A stretch of 64,000 nucleotides of DNA from Melitaea cinxia. Lineage: Eukaryota > Arthropoda > Insecta > Lepidoptera > Nymphalidae. The translations under genes were made by a program, and so were the position numbers. Shown here piece by piece: positions 53,525-64,000 of this stretch (positions are counted from its first letter, which is position 1; each line of letters starts with the position of its first letter). Below the pieces are notes generated by a model. It had not been told where the DNA came from and did not search any database. It saw only the letters and a program-made list of their open reading frames with translations. The DNA lies in the NCBI RefSeq assembly GCF_905220565.1, contig NC_059420.1, forward strand, positions 558,001 through 622,000. The letters run 5' to 3'.

Positions 53525-56500
53525 TTATTTATGTTTTAAAATGTCAATTTTTCTTTTTAACGAAGCCTTTGAAGCTTCCTCTGAGAACTCACGATTTTTT
53601 AATGTACAGTACCTCTTTATGCAAATATATGAAATATTTTCTATAAAATAACTGCGATTTTTTTCCCAATGTACTGGACAAGCCTTTAAAAAATCGTGAT
53701 CGACCGATTCTTGAACCTTATCTACTACTTTTTTAAGCACATGCTTTTCGTGTCCTATATCTTTAAGCATTCTGTTTATCACCAAAGCACAGGATTCCAC
53801 ATAATTTATAATATTTAAATGAGGATATTTTAAGCTCTGCTTTTCGGAATTGTATTCTTTAAATTGTAGGAATAAATGTTCTACTAAACACTTTTCCTTG
53901 GAAAATAAAATGTTATTACAGCTAGAGCAACTACAATCAAGTCTTTTAATTAAAAATCCACAAACATATGCACATGCCTGAGCTTCACCACTTGATGTTT
54001 CAGCATTACATATACTTTCAAGTTCCTCAGACAAATTTGAGGAATATGAAAAACTCTGTTGAGTGGAAGTTGTATAATTTGTGCATAAGTTTGTGGATCT
54101 GGTCAATACGTCTTTATAATTATCAATTATGGCTTCGCAGTAATCGCTCTCGCAATTCCCAGTGCTTAGGTGAGCTAGGTTGCTTAATATTGATGTTTTT
54201 AGTGCTGCAATAAATTGACCAGCGGTAGGATTGTAGTTTGCACCACAATTACTCCGAATGCAACCAAACAGATTTTCTAGTGGGTCCTGCTGTAGCCTGC
54301 GGGTGGCAAGACTTTGAATATTTGAATGCTTATTACGGAGTTTATTCCATAATAGTTCAATTGCATTCAGAGTCCACACCCATCCTTCTTTTGAAGGTGG
54401 TGTACGTGTGCTGCCTACAAATTTTGAAGTATTAAAAAATATTTTCATTTTCTTAAATAACGTGAGATGTGGTGTGGTTTGTTTCAAATTTGTAGCATGT
54501 ATTTTCCCGCGGCGCAAATCTTTAGAGTCGCTGTTGACAGAATCAAAAAGTTGATCCATGTTTGATATGACACCTGCAGTTACAGCTGCTTCAGAAGTCA
54601 ATACTCCTGAAAATATAGTGAAAATGTATTTAGAGTCTTAGATGTCTTTATTGCTTGATGAATAATAAAAAAACAAGGTTGTGATAATAGATTGAAATAA
54701 TATTATCATAACAATACCTTCTGAAATTTTTGCCATCATCCCAGCAGCAACTGTATGACTCAACGTTTGTGCTGCCAGCTTAACCTTCATTTTTTGCCTG
54801 CTGTTCGGATTGAGGTGTTCTAATTTTAAGGCAGGAGCAAAAACAAAATTGGGGTTCTGGTTGTCCAGTTCATAAAAAGTTTTTATGTGGCTCCATTTTG
54901 CAACTCCTAAAATAAAGAATTTCATGTAATATATCTTCTAAATAGATAAGATATATAATGATAAATATTCTCACTTCTTATACTATTTTTAATTCTTACC
55001 TATTCCACTTTTGTTGCTAGATGTTATTTGTGTAGTGCACTGGATATCATATTTCAGAAATAAATTTCTGAAACACTTTAGAAGATGCGGTGGGTCATAC
55101 ATACTGATAATCTCTATATTATCTATATTAATTGAGGGTTTTTCGGTAGTGGCACCCAAGATGGACAAAGCTCGTCGATTTACCCCATCCATATCGCAAA
55201 CCATCACCGGTATGTTAAGACCTGCCGCACGACATTCACGTATTATCTGCAAAAAAAAAAAACAACTGGCAATTAATACAATACATAACCTGCAGTTTAC
55301 GCAGTCATCATCATTAGCCTTATTCCGTTTACTGTTGTACATAGGCCTCCTTCAATAAACGCCAAGACGGCCAATCCCCTGCCACTCCCATCCAGCCCAG
55401 ACCGGCATAAATTAAGTTTTCACAGTATCTAAAATTATTATTTAACATCTATGTTTCAAATTAGTTTTGCTAAATATGTCACCCATGTGCTGTGCATCTG
55501 CTACTTCAGAAAGATAACACTGGAATATAGTTCTGAGTTGTATTTGTACAACTCAGAACTTGTAATTGTTGTGTAATAACATACCTCTTTTATCAAGACT
55601 GCTAATCGGTCTGCTGTAACATACTCGCTTGATAAGTAATAAGCCACAGGCTGCTTAATCCTCTTTCTAATGCCAGCTAACATAAATACAAGAGCGTGTG
55701 ATGCTATTTGTGGTGATCTGCCTTGAAGTCCATGGTCTTGAAAACCTTCTATTATATCTGTCTTTCGGTTGTACATGATATTTTTTTTTATTGACATTTC
55801 ATCAAACATGATAATGTATTCATTGTCTGATGCAGTTTGAAGTTCTGCTGTTCTTTTTAAAACAGAAAAAATACATTCGTTAACTCCAACTTTAAGGGAG
55901 AATTTGCTCAAAAGAAATTTTAGAGTAGATTCAGATGGTAGACAAAATAACCTTCTCAACAGTCTATAACACGTTGGTGATCTTTTATATAATCTGAGAG
56001 CTGTTACTTTTTCTTCAGTAGTCCATCTCCTTCCTTTAGTTTTTTTTTTTACGTTTTTGATCTGTGCTTGCAGCAACAAGGCAAATGTAGGAGTAATATT
56101 TTTCATCAACATATCAATAGACTTGTTTTTATGTAATACTTTTAACATGTCTTTATTTTTCAATGTTTTTATTCTATTTCGCAGTTGCCAAATATGTTTT
56201 AAATGTTTCCTGCATTTTGTCAACAGATATTGTTCTTTTGGGGTTTTAGGTTGCCGTGTTGGTGTCTGAGATAGATGGTTGATTTTACTCAAAACATTAT
56301 TTTCTGCACATGAAGCATATGACACATGCGAAGTCCCAGGTTGAGGTTTAAGTCTAGGTTTTTTCATGGTGGGTACTGGTTTTGGTTCAGAATAGCAGTT
56401 GGTAATGTCATTCAATACTTTCAGATGACAATGTGATGGACCTGGTTGAGGTTCAGTCTGAAATTTAAATAAATAAATGTTGTAATAATAGTAATAATAA

Positions 56501-58304
56501 TCATATAAACTTACTTACTTACTTACTACTACCACTGCAACAATAGTTGTAATAACAAAATAATCTAACATCGGGTCACCTTACTCACCAACAGGAACAC
56601 AATACTGCTTTAAAACAGTATTATTTAGCTGTGGTCTTCACTGGCTGGCTAATCACAGAAAAATTCATAAATCCATTTTAGCATTATTGAGTAACAAGTT
56701 TTCAAACATTGTCATAAACTTTTGCATTTGTAAAATTAGTATGATTCACGATTCAGACTGTAATATCCCACTGTTGGGCATAGGCCTCTTCCCCATGTAG
56801 GATAAGGATTGGAGCTTAATCCACCATGCTGCTCCAATGCAGGTTGGCGGATATATTCCCTACTATACTATGAGTAACGATTGCTATCAGGTGTACATGA
56901 TAACAACCGGGACCGACGGCTTAACGTGCTCTCCGAGGCACCAGAAAACCCAGACCACGGCAAACATCTGTATGGCCAATACAAATGTTGTCGTGTGTGG
57001 GATCGAACCCGCAACCTCCCGCGCAATAGCCAATCACAATCCAGTGCTGTGACCGCTGCGCCAACGCGACGGCAGCATTATTTATTTAAAAATTTAGTAG
57101 GATATCCCTTAAACTAGCTTAAGTTCTGAACCAACAGACAGAAAGTCTATTGCTTTCCATACTCCAAACATTTTGACATGAAACTACTACAAACAAACCT
57201 ACTATGTGAAATTTCAAATGACTTTATATTGTTTATGTTAAATATTATAATAACACTAGCTTCTGCGCGCGACTTCGTCCCTGTGGAATAGGATCAAATC
57301 TGTCATATATACTTATGATTTGTGCGAAACTAACCTTTTACGCAGCGGAAGCTCTCAAAAGGATAAAAAAACCGATTTTGAAACATTCTTCATTGGTGCT
57401 ACGCTTCTAATGGTCCTAGCGTGATTATATATAGCCTATAGCCTTCCTCGATAAATAGGCTATCTAACACTGAAAGAATTTTTCAAATAGGACAGTAGAT
57501 CCTGAGATTAGCGCGTTCAAACAAGCAAACAAACAAACAAACAAACTCTTCAGCTTTATAATATTAGTATAGATTAATTATATACCTCTTTGATGTCATC
57601 TGGAACAGCAAATCTGTGAAGCTTCTTTGAAGTTTCAGGGTAATCACTAAATGATGTCCTTGAAAAATGTCTATTACAGAGCATTAAATGTCGTGTATGA
57701 AGTTTTTGCTGAAATTCTGGAGACCAGTGCTCTTTATCAGGAAAGCAGTACTTTGCCCATAATTCACAGCTGAAATAAAATTATAACTATATCAAAATAA
57801 CAAACTGACTGGGATAGTTGATTGTGAAGTAGAATCAACCTAATATAATAAAACACTGCTCTACTTATGAGAGTAGTGATACATAAAGATAAAATTGCAT
57901 CAACGCTGCCATCCCCGGTGTGCATTGGACTTTACAGAACAAAATGTTATGACAAATGGCTGATTTCATTTTGTTGTTTGGGGCTGTAGTGCTACTCACA
58001 AAAATTAAATTGGAAGATTGGGTGGAAGGCTTCATAGCTGTAGTTTAGTAGCTTTGTTGTTGTAACACATACATCTAGTTCTAGAGTCTAGACTAGATAT
58101 CACTTGTTCGAAGTCCTGGTACAACTCATACAATGTTCTATATATAATTAGATAATTTATCATAAATTTTATAAATACATACCGTAATGTGTTCGTTATA
58201 CCGGGTTTAGGAAAGCGAAACAATTTAGTCAGCGAGTCCTCAGCCGGTGAACGTCCGCACTTATAACATCGGCGTTGATTTTCCGCGTTATTTACCGAAG
58301 ACAT
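53525..58304 (-). CDS. THAP/P-element-type transposase, six exons, open
   Basis: Exons 58183-58304, 57586-57769, 55585-56457, 55000-55246, 54718-54906 and 53525-54606; all donors begin GT, all acceptors end AG, and all phases agree, giving 898 codons plus stop. The N-terminus is a THAP zinc finger: CYKCG, then LWAKYCFPDKEHW and CNRHF, with AVP at its end (C2CH). A coiled region follows, then the RNase H-like core: IIMFDEMSIKKNI, MVCDMDGVNRRA, YDPPHLLKCFRN and QQDPLENLFGCIRSNCG, the last with the expected catalytic E. A cysteine motif (CSCSSC) lies near the C-terminus. Length matches THAP9 (about 900 residues). THAP9-type enzymes can cut DNA, and P transposase uses GTP. I chose ATG 58302-58304; the earlier in-frame codon is GTG. 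No stop or frameshift is seen. Confidence 0.88.
55300..55410 (-). repeat. LINE-tail fragment in intron 3 of the P-type gene
   Basis: TCATCATCATTAGCC at the start, then TACATAGGCCTCC and CCCATCCAGCCCAGACCGGC. These are words shared with the LINE tails at 4.6 and 49.4 kb. It has no effect on the splice sites. Confidence 0.55.
56746..57078 (-). repeat. tRNA-derived SINE, copy 2, in intron 2 of the P-type gene
   Basis: In reverse orientation: a tRNA-like head GTTGGCGCAGCGGTCACAGC, a B box (GGGTTCGATCCC at 56999-57010), then the middle shared with the copy at 4068. The tail reads CCCAACAGTGGGATATTACA. It is almost full length. Confidence 0.85.
57251..57575 (+). repeat. Dispersed LINE/SINE-type element, in intron 2
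   Basis: Starts ACTAGCTTCTGCGCGCGACT and ends AACTCTTCAGCTTTATAATA with a TATTAGTATAGATT end. It contains a CAAACAAACAAACAAAC run. A very common lepidopteran repeat; I do not recall the family name with certainty. Confidence 0.7.
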
Positions 58305-58684
58305 AGTCACGTCTTAGTCACTTTTTCGAAATAGGTTCATAAAAATCGTAAAGATAACTCAAACCACACACAAGAGTCACTATCTCAAAATATTTCAATC
58401 CCACCGAGTCGAAACAAAAATAAAATTAATATAATAAAATAAAAATTCAATTCTTATAACCTTTTATGACAATAAACCAAAGCAATAAACAAAACAACAC
58501 ATTACACAACGATGGACGCTGGATAAACAAATCCGCCATTTTGATGCTCTGTGTTGCCGTCATCAGTGAATTTTTAATTTCTCGCATTAGGTCCCGATTT
58601 TTTTTTACTCTAGCCTCACTTGAAATAGCCCTTGAAGGTATGTCGTTGATTTGACGTATAGAGTCGACACCCCCTGGTCACAAC

Positions 58685-58900
58685 GTCGACGAGGTCATTA
58701 AATATTTTCTTCTCCAGGTGATCAGGAGCACACAAATCACACATTAAACAGTACGTCGCTACACCCACAATCGTTATCAACATTGGCACTTGTAACTCGT
58801 CCTTAATTTCGTTTAACAAAATGAATTGTTTTACCCGTCGTACACACGCTGGCCATTGTTTCGAGTTTAAATCGAAAGGCTCAATTTTACCGATCGGCAT
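58685..58900 (-). pseudogene. gag: Gypsy retrotransposon gag, N-terminal fragment
   Basis: ATG at 58898-58900 starts MPIGKIEPFDLNSKQWPACV, then VKQFILLNEIKDE, LCAPDHLEKKIFNDLVDVV. It is a common lepidopteran Gypsy gag. It breaks off at the nine-base repeat where the P-type interval begins; the next few residues are found at 52985-53003. The rest of the retrotransposon is absent here. Confidence 0.72.
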
Positions 58901-58904
58901 AGTG

Positions 58905-59160
58905 TTTTTTTTTTCTCGCAAACTAAAACTAGTAAAGAATTATAATGTAACAGTTTGTAAAGTCTTTATAACGCGTAATACCACTTTAACCCTAGAACCG
59001 TACCCATTTAAGAATTTCATTAACGGTACCCCGGGGTACAAGCACACCCAAAATAAAAAAGACATTTTTCAAAAGGTGATAAAGTTTATTAAAAATCAAC
59101 GTACATATGCAGTTTTACATTATTTTTAGTCTTAATGAACACAAGGCACATAAAATTAAG
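58905..59160. other. Non-coding stretch
   Basis: AT-rich leader between the gag start and the piggyBac remnant. Nothing recognised except a GGTACCCCGGGGTAC palindrome near 59026. Confidence 0.3.
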
Positions 59161-60020
59161 AAGTTAAACAATTTTGAGAATTTTTCTTGGTGCTCATTGC
59201 ATATAAAAGTTTTGCACGTAACACATTATGTGCGTGATTTACGGTTCTTGGACCTTGGACAGTAAGAATATCTTCCAGATTTTGAATGTGTATTGTTACT
59301 ACAGCTAATGATCGCTTTTTTCCCTAATAGATCCTCAATACTTATTTGTAGGGATGTTGGCAAAGTACGATACTGAAATCTATCTTTCAGGTAAGGTTCG
59401 ATGAGATGAAATACGAGTGTCTTCAGATAGGTGCCCCTGTTCTTGAAAACTTGATTATCAGTGTCATTTGAAGTATTCTATAAAATACACAGACTTGAGC
59501 GTCGAGTTTTGCGTGACACACTATACGTATGAGAAAGTTGGTCAGACGTATCAACTCCACCCTTCGTTTTATTGTAAAATTATATTATATGGGGTAAATT
59601 AACAGTTTTGTCTGTCTGCTTCGTCGTGCGTGGTGGAAAGCATAAGGACGTTTTTCTTTTTTCCTTTGCTAAGCTTTGGAGCCACATATGACAGCAGAGT
59701 GAGTTCACCATGAAAAACAAACATTGACGTAGTCAGTAAAAAGATTCGGTATTTCTGTTTTTTTTTTTCCAGTGTTCATTAGTTGTAGTTTTTTTAAATA
59801 GCTGTAGTTTGTTGCCTACCCTACAGGTGCCATGAAAATTCTTGTGTTGTAGAGTCTGGATCATATTATATAGTTTTGAAAACTCCTCACTAACGCTGTC
59901 CTTTCTTCTATTTGCTGCTTCTTTAATATTAAACAGCGTCCTTGACCTTGGTTTTTTTCACTAAATCATTTGAATTATTGCAAAATTGTTCGTCAGTTTT
60001 TTTTTTCTTTTCAAATTAAC
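59160..60020 (-). pseudogene. piggyBac transposase C-terminal half (copy 7), broken
   Basis: From the top: MIQTLQHKNFHGTCRVGNK, then SMFVFHGELTLLSYV and MLSTTHDE. NKTKGGVDTSDQLSHTYSVS has the third catalytic D (about 59520-59580). A helical part (TYLKTLVFHLIEPYLKDRF) follows, then YCPRSKNRKSRT-CVTCKTFIC (about 59185-59250), the cysteine-rich end, with one stop. Several other stops occur. It belongs with the lineage of the intact copy at 17-18.8 kb (shared VSRKTRR/VSRNSKRW and CPRKKDRK/CPRSKNRK motifs). Confidence 0.78.
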
Positions 60021-60164
60021 CACTTCTAACGACATTTCTAACGTTTTTCAATACATTAAACTTTGAACAGACACTAATAAACTACGAAAATACTATTATT
60101 TTGTATGTATATACAAAACACGACTTAACAAAGCAACGTCTTTACGTCAATAGATGTAGAAACA

Positions 60165-60395
60165 CACTATCGCGTACCCGCGCTAGCGTGCGTCGAGTCT
60201 CGCGTACAAAGTTCGACTCGCGGGGGCTCGGAGGAGGGAAGGACACGGTGGGGCGCGGTGAAGGCGGCGGCGGCGCAGGCCGGTCGCCGTGACGTCATCG
60301 CGTTTCTTTGCGCGCGTACACTTACTGTATGGGCGAAGAGGGGATGTGAAGGGAGCCGAAAGGGACCATCACACCTGGCGGCAAAATGTGTTTTG
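60165..60395. other. CpG-rich block with a TGACGTCA site
   Basis: Strongly GC-rich (GGGGCGCGGTGAAGGCGGCGGCGG), with TGACGTCA at about 60290-60297, a canonical CRE-type palindrome. It could be a promoter or a transposon end. No gene follows within 300 bases on either strand. Confidence 0.35.
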
Positions 60396-60695
60396 TCATT
60401 ATTTAGGGTCTCAGGTATAAGAAACCGGTCATATTTGCCGTCACTCGGATTTTGTATACTTAACTACCTCTAGCGCCTGGACTAAATAGTAAACTTTCAA
60501 TTTTATTGAGATAAGGATTTAAAGATATAAGGTTCTATATACGTTATGACCTAACAATAATCGCTATAAAAATTAATATATGTAATTGGTTCAAAATAAA
60601 TTCCAGGACTATGTGATATAGGAATCATACTCGATTCACCGTGGCTTCGGCTTCCATAGCATAAAGCTCTGAAAAATATTTAAAATGAATTAAAT
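60396..60695. other. Non-coding stretch, nothing recognised
   Basis: AT-rich, no open frame of note. Confidence 0.3.
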
Positions 60696-60959
60696 TTAAG
60701 GTTTAGAAATAGCAGGCTTAATGTCGTTTGTATGATATTTATTATATTTACGACCTATTTGTATAGTAACTTTTATAATTTTTATATGGACCTTTCCATA
60801 TAGGTGATAAGCCTTACAGAGTCGGTGATGATGTTTTACATACACCGAGTCACAAGCTTTATAAGAAATTTCGCGTGAACTAGCATCGTAATATTGTTTA
60901 GATTTTTCCTTACTATTAATTATGTTTTGAATGGCTTTTTCCCTTAATGTTAGTAACAT
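60696..60959 (-). pseudogene. pol: Gypsy integrase C-terminal fragment
   Basis: TLREKAIQNIINSKEKSKQY with YYDASSREISYKACDSVYVK and a KVHIKIIKV-like GPYKI box. This is the tail of a Gypsy-type integrase, where the chromodomain-like end begins. It stops at 60696. The catalytic part is absent; the viral PB1 remnant lies directly above. Confidence 0.65.
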
Positions 60960-62490
60960 GGATAAAATAGGTGGTCTTTATATGAACAGGTGAAGGTGGG
61001 AACTGAATTGAGATTGTGGGGTCTACTATTCCTAAAAGATTAAAGACAGCTGAACATGCTTTTTCCTTCTCAGTCTGTGCTTTCTTTTCTGACCTTTTAA
61101 AGCTCCGGTTTGACCTTTTGCAATATCTAAATATACAATTCGGTGTTTCAAAGAATCTATATTTAAACACCCATGCATCTTTCGAATAGGTTAGTTCTTC
61201 ATCAATTGAGTCACTTCCTGGGTTGTTTCAAGTCTCCTTTTAAGAGCAATTTCATTTAAGTGACAATCTGAGTAGTTCCATAAGTTGTTTCCTCCGTCTT
61301 CAGTTAGTGGCACGTCTAGTGAAACTCCATTTCTTATCTTGGAACCTGTCTCTTTCAATCGCCACAACCTCTTACAAGCTGATATGCCAAGTCTCTATCT
61401 TGCCGTAGCACCTAGGGCATTTATAACTAATGTTTGTTGTAAAGTTGATGTTCCCTTTGCTATTGCGTATAAGTCATCATAAGGTGTTTTCCCTTGAGGT
61501 CCAATGCTAGGTACTTCTGTTCCGTACTGCGACACAAACTTTTCATCAATATACCAAGATGTGTATTCTGCTATCCCTTCTGGCAGGAAGAAGGTCTTGT
61601 CTGGACTTAAGTTTATCCCTGCCATTGACAGGTTTTGCATATTACTGATAACACACTTCTTATTATTTTCCAGGTTATTGGATAAATATTTTGTCGTGGA
61701 ATCATCACTGGAGCGCATGCACACAACTTTCATTTCGTTATGCGCCATATTATGGTTCATTGAGATTATTCCTACAGTAGTGCTAGCTGCATTCAACATT
61801 CCCATTAGCATTCCAGGACTGGATTTTACAAATCTCCTATCTTATGTTATTTGGAACCTCAGTTTCATGTACCATTCTTTTGTTCTGATGTTCATTGACT
61901 TTGTGTTTATCTCTCCATTCTAACCCTGAGTAGTAATCATCATTTTGAACTATAGGTTCTGGTCCGATTTGTATTTCTTTCCACGCTTGAAAATGGTGGC
62001 AATATTTAGCTATGGCTCAGAACACCTTGCCACAATTTGTGGTAGGCTGAGTGAAGAATGCAACCTTCATGGAAGGTTCAAACTAGGTTACTTCACTACT
62101 ATATAGTAGTAAAGTAAGAATAATATACCTGGAGATAGGCATTCGTTCCACTTTGTTGCATCTTTCGTTCCTTGGCATACGTTAGTAGCCAATTGGGTGT
62201 CTAAAGATGTCATCTCTATATTAAACCTGATCATCGCTTTTTTCTCCTCCCCTTCTATAGAAATCGTAGAACCTGGGAGATCTTTAGACAGTTCTAGATG
62301 AGAGGCCTCTACAATATGTAGCAAAGGGCGAAGTAACATGCTGGCAGATGCTATGGCCCTCCTATCTTTCTTTCCTCTTTCTTTATGTTTAACATATGAG
62401 GCAAACCTACAGGTCAGCTGCTGCATTTTCGTTCTGACTTTTTGTTTCCTCTCAATTTTTATTTTTCAGTTCTGGAACTGGTTGAGAGCA
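60960..62490 (-). pseudogene. Endogenous orthomyxovirus-like PB1 polymerase gene, copy 2, broken
   Basis: Parts in order: a pre-motif A region with RGKKDRRAIASAS (62088-62426), then KDATKWNECLSPG (motif A region, about 62100-62140). After about 270 degenerate bases come SPGMLMGMLNA (motif B, 61785-61820) and MRSSDDS (motif C, about 61695-61715). A GINLSPDKTF block follows, then TEDGGNNLWNYSDCHLNEI (about 61260-61320) and a basic C-terminal part to about 60960. Frameshifts split it in at least three places. The N-terminal third is missing. It is a different integration or a diverged sibling of the copy at 44.6-49.3 kb. Non-functional. Confidence 0.85.
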
Positions 62491-63660
62491 TAATAGTTGT
62501 TTTACCATTTCAAATGCTTTTTGACAGTCATCTTACTATATAAATTTTTGATTCTTCCTTAATAAGTTATGCAATCGTTCAATAATTATAGCACTCTGGT
62601 ATGTATGTATTAAAACCCCTTGAATGTTTTGTAAGTAAAAGCTGCTTTAAAGAAAGTAGATACGATCAACACATACCGAATGCTGCGTGGCTTTTCGCTC
62701 GCAATGAGCTGTTTTTGATTTCGTGGAATATAAAGTCCAGAGCGTGCGAACGTTTGCACATATTCTCCGCTACCAGGCATTAAGTAAGTTTATGATTTAG
62801 AAAATTCAAAACCACGTTCGTAATTAGTCAACTAATTCTTCGAATGTTATTGTTTATCCCCGAAACATTCACCTCTAGCCATCTTTTTGAAGACAGATAT
62901 CATAGTTTTCGGAAATTCCACCATACACAACTCGCGTCAAAAGATAACGTCCGAATCAATGGATAAAATGTTTACGGTCCCGGAAGCTCATTATTATATC
63001 AATATTGTCTGTAGTCTGCAGTCCAGAGGTCGAAGCAGGTCCAGTAGTAAAGTGCGCAGGAGTAAGCGTACCGATAAAATGGGGAGCCACATTTCCATTC
63101 AAGCGATGTATCGTAATGTGTGATCCGTAACACCAATTATCACGTGTAAAGTGGTCGGTGCGACGACGTATAAAGCACGCGTCGCTTTATATGGAACATC
63201 TCCATAACCTACCTTTCTCTTGTGTAACTTCCATAGAAAGAATTCTTCGCGTGAACACCTCTTTTCCCCTCATCTCTCCTACAGCGAGCTTCTTTTTCAT
63301 TCTAGTGAAATGTCGTTTAAGGTGTACTCACCGAGTTCCTGGTTCTGTCCTAGGATAACTCCGATCAGCTCCTTCATAGTGGTCTCTTTGGCTTTGCTTT
63401 TTAGGATGGACATAGGCTTGAGTCAGCTGGCCACCTCCGCTGTAACTTTAGTGTTGCCGGCGTTATTAAGTGTTTTAAGTGCGTCGTCTCTGTCGTTGGA
63501 GTTGTCGAACTCAACGTTTGTAGTGTGTTAGTGTAATTTTTAGAGTGTTTGTAATCATGTCAAAGAATAATAATCAACGATGACAGCATGACTTATCATT
63601 TTTTAATGCCTTGTTCTAATTTACAAGTTAGGCCAAGATCACTCTGTAACAGTAGTAATT
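62491..63660. other. Stretch without a secure gene
   Basis: Open frames on both strands lack motifs. On the minus strand a low-complexity, charged peptide (SILKSKAKETTMKELIGVI, near 63350-63420) precedes EYTLNDISLE, after which stops follow. It may be a decayed retroelement leader. I cannot name it. Confidence 0.3.
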
Positions 63661-63684
63661 TTTTATTTTTATTTTAAGTCTTTT

Positions 63685-64000
63685 TCAATTAAAATTGCAA
63701 TAATTTTTTTTATTAATGGGATGGCAAATCGTTTTAAAATCTGTGTTTAGTAGGAATATTTTAAAATGTATAGGCACTGACAGTGTAGTTACTTTTTTTA
63801 CAAAAATCATAAGTATTAACGCAACTAAATTTTAAAATGTATTTTAATGAAAATCTTCCTTTCTTCAATTAAAATTGTATATCTTTCTGTTAAACAAAGG
63901 GATCTGCTATTGTGATACCATTTTGAAATTGGTATTTAGTAGGCATATTTTTAAATGAATGGGCACTGACAGCTTAGTACATTTTTTTTACAAAAATCGC
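63685..64000. repeat. Tandem repeat, about 180-bp unit, running off the window
   Basis: TTAAAATTG...TTTAGTAGGAATATTTTAAAATG...GGCACTGACAGTGTAGT...TTTACAAAAATC (63688-63810) is followed by a diverged second unit from about 63870 (TTTAGTAGGCATATTTTTAA, GGGCACTGACAGCTTAG, TTTACAAAAATCGC). The array continues past the end. Confidence 0.7.

Larger units (their letters stand above)
53004..58675 (-). mobile_element. P-type (THAP) element interval, flanked by a 9-bp direct repeat
   Basis: GGTCACAAC stands at 52995-53003 and 58676-58684, and Gypsy gag reads across when the interval is removed. P elements make eight-base duplications, so eight or nine matching bases fit. Terminal inverted repeats are not clear: an ACTCTA...AACGAC...CCT pattern occurs inward of both ends with gaps. 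A SINE, two LINE-type tails and an open six-exon gene lie inside. Confidence 0.5.

Noticed and set aside
1..64000. CRISPR arrays, operons, bacterial-type promoters.
   Set aside because: The sequence is eukaryotic with spliced genes. No regularly spaced direct repeats with unique spacers are seen.

Overview
This window is eukaryotic, AT-rich and almost wholly made of transposable elements. It is most likely from a lepidopteran or close relative. The reasons are tRNA-derived SINEs and LINE tails of the kind common in moths and butterflies, many piggyBac copies, spliced transposase genes with GT-AG introns, and insect-type BEL/Pao, Copia and Gypsy pieces. The only candidate host coding sequence is a small 3'-terminal exon near 3.5 kb.

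Layout. 0-5 kb: dispersed repeats, a decayed pogo/Tigger transposase, the candidate host exon, a SINE, a LINE 3' tail and a Helitron-like tail. 5-13.3 kb: three decayed piggyBac copies, a BEL/Pao gag and a broken Sola-like gene; the third piggyBac carries two LTR-like insertions. 13.3-14.6 kb: a broken hAT (ZBED5/Buster-like) transposase. 14.68-20.72 kb: a complete PIF/Harbinger element with two spliced genes on opposite strands, a palindromic MITE inside it and a complete, apparently intact piggyBac at the MITE edge. 22.9-30.9 kb: fragments of two transposons copied as tandem units of about 839 bp, with a complete Sola-like element (26.3-29.1 kb) in the oldest copy. 30.9-34.0 kb: a Tc1/mariner-like gene split by two solo-LTR-like insertions. 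35.2-38.8 kb: a second complete Sola-like element with a three-exon, 751-codon reading frame. 38.9-44 kb: a Tc1/mariner-like element beside Copia pol remains, then a mariner. 44.6-49.3 kb and 60.9-62.5 kb: two endogenous copies of an orthomyxovirus-like polymerase subunit PB1 gene, both broken; the first is interrupted by a gag/ORF1-like retroelement that holds an RTE-type LINE. 49.8-52.3 kb: ISL2EU, piggyBac and Harbinger fragments. 53.0-58.7 kb: a six-exon THAP/P-element-type transposase gene with an open 898-codon frame, lying within a Gypsy gag remnant. 58.7-64 kb: Gypsy, piggyBac and viral fragments, a GC-rich block and the start of a tandem array.

The most useful signals are the insertion junctions. 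Target-site duplications, terminal inverted repeats and reading frames that close when an insert is removed give a relative order of events at several loci. Four elements keep open transposase frames and could be, or recently have been, mobile: the piggyBac at 16.7-19.2 kb, the two Sola-like elements, and the P-type gene; the Harbinger pair is also open. All family names rest on motifs read by eye. No search or alignment was run.
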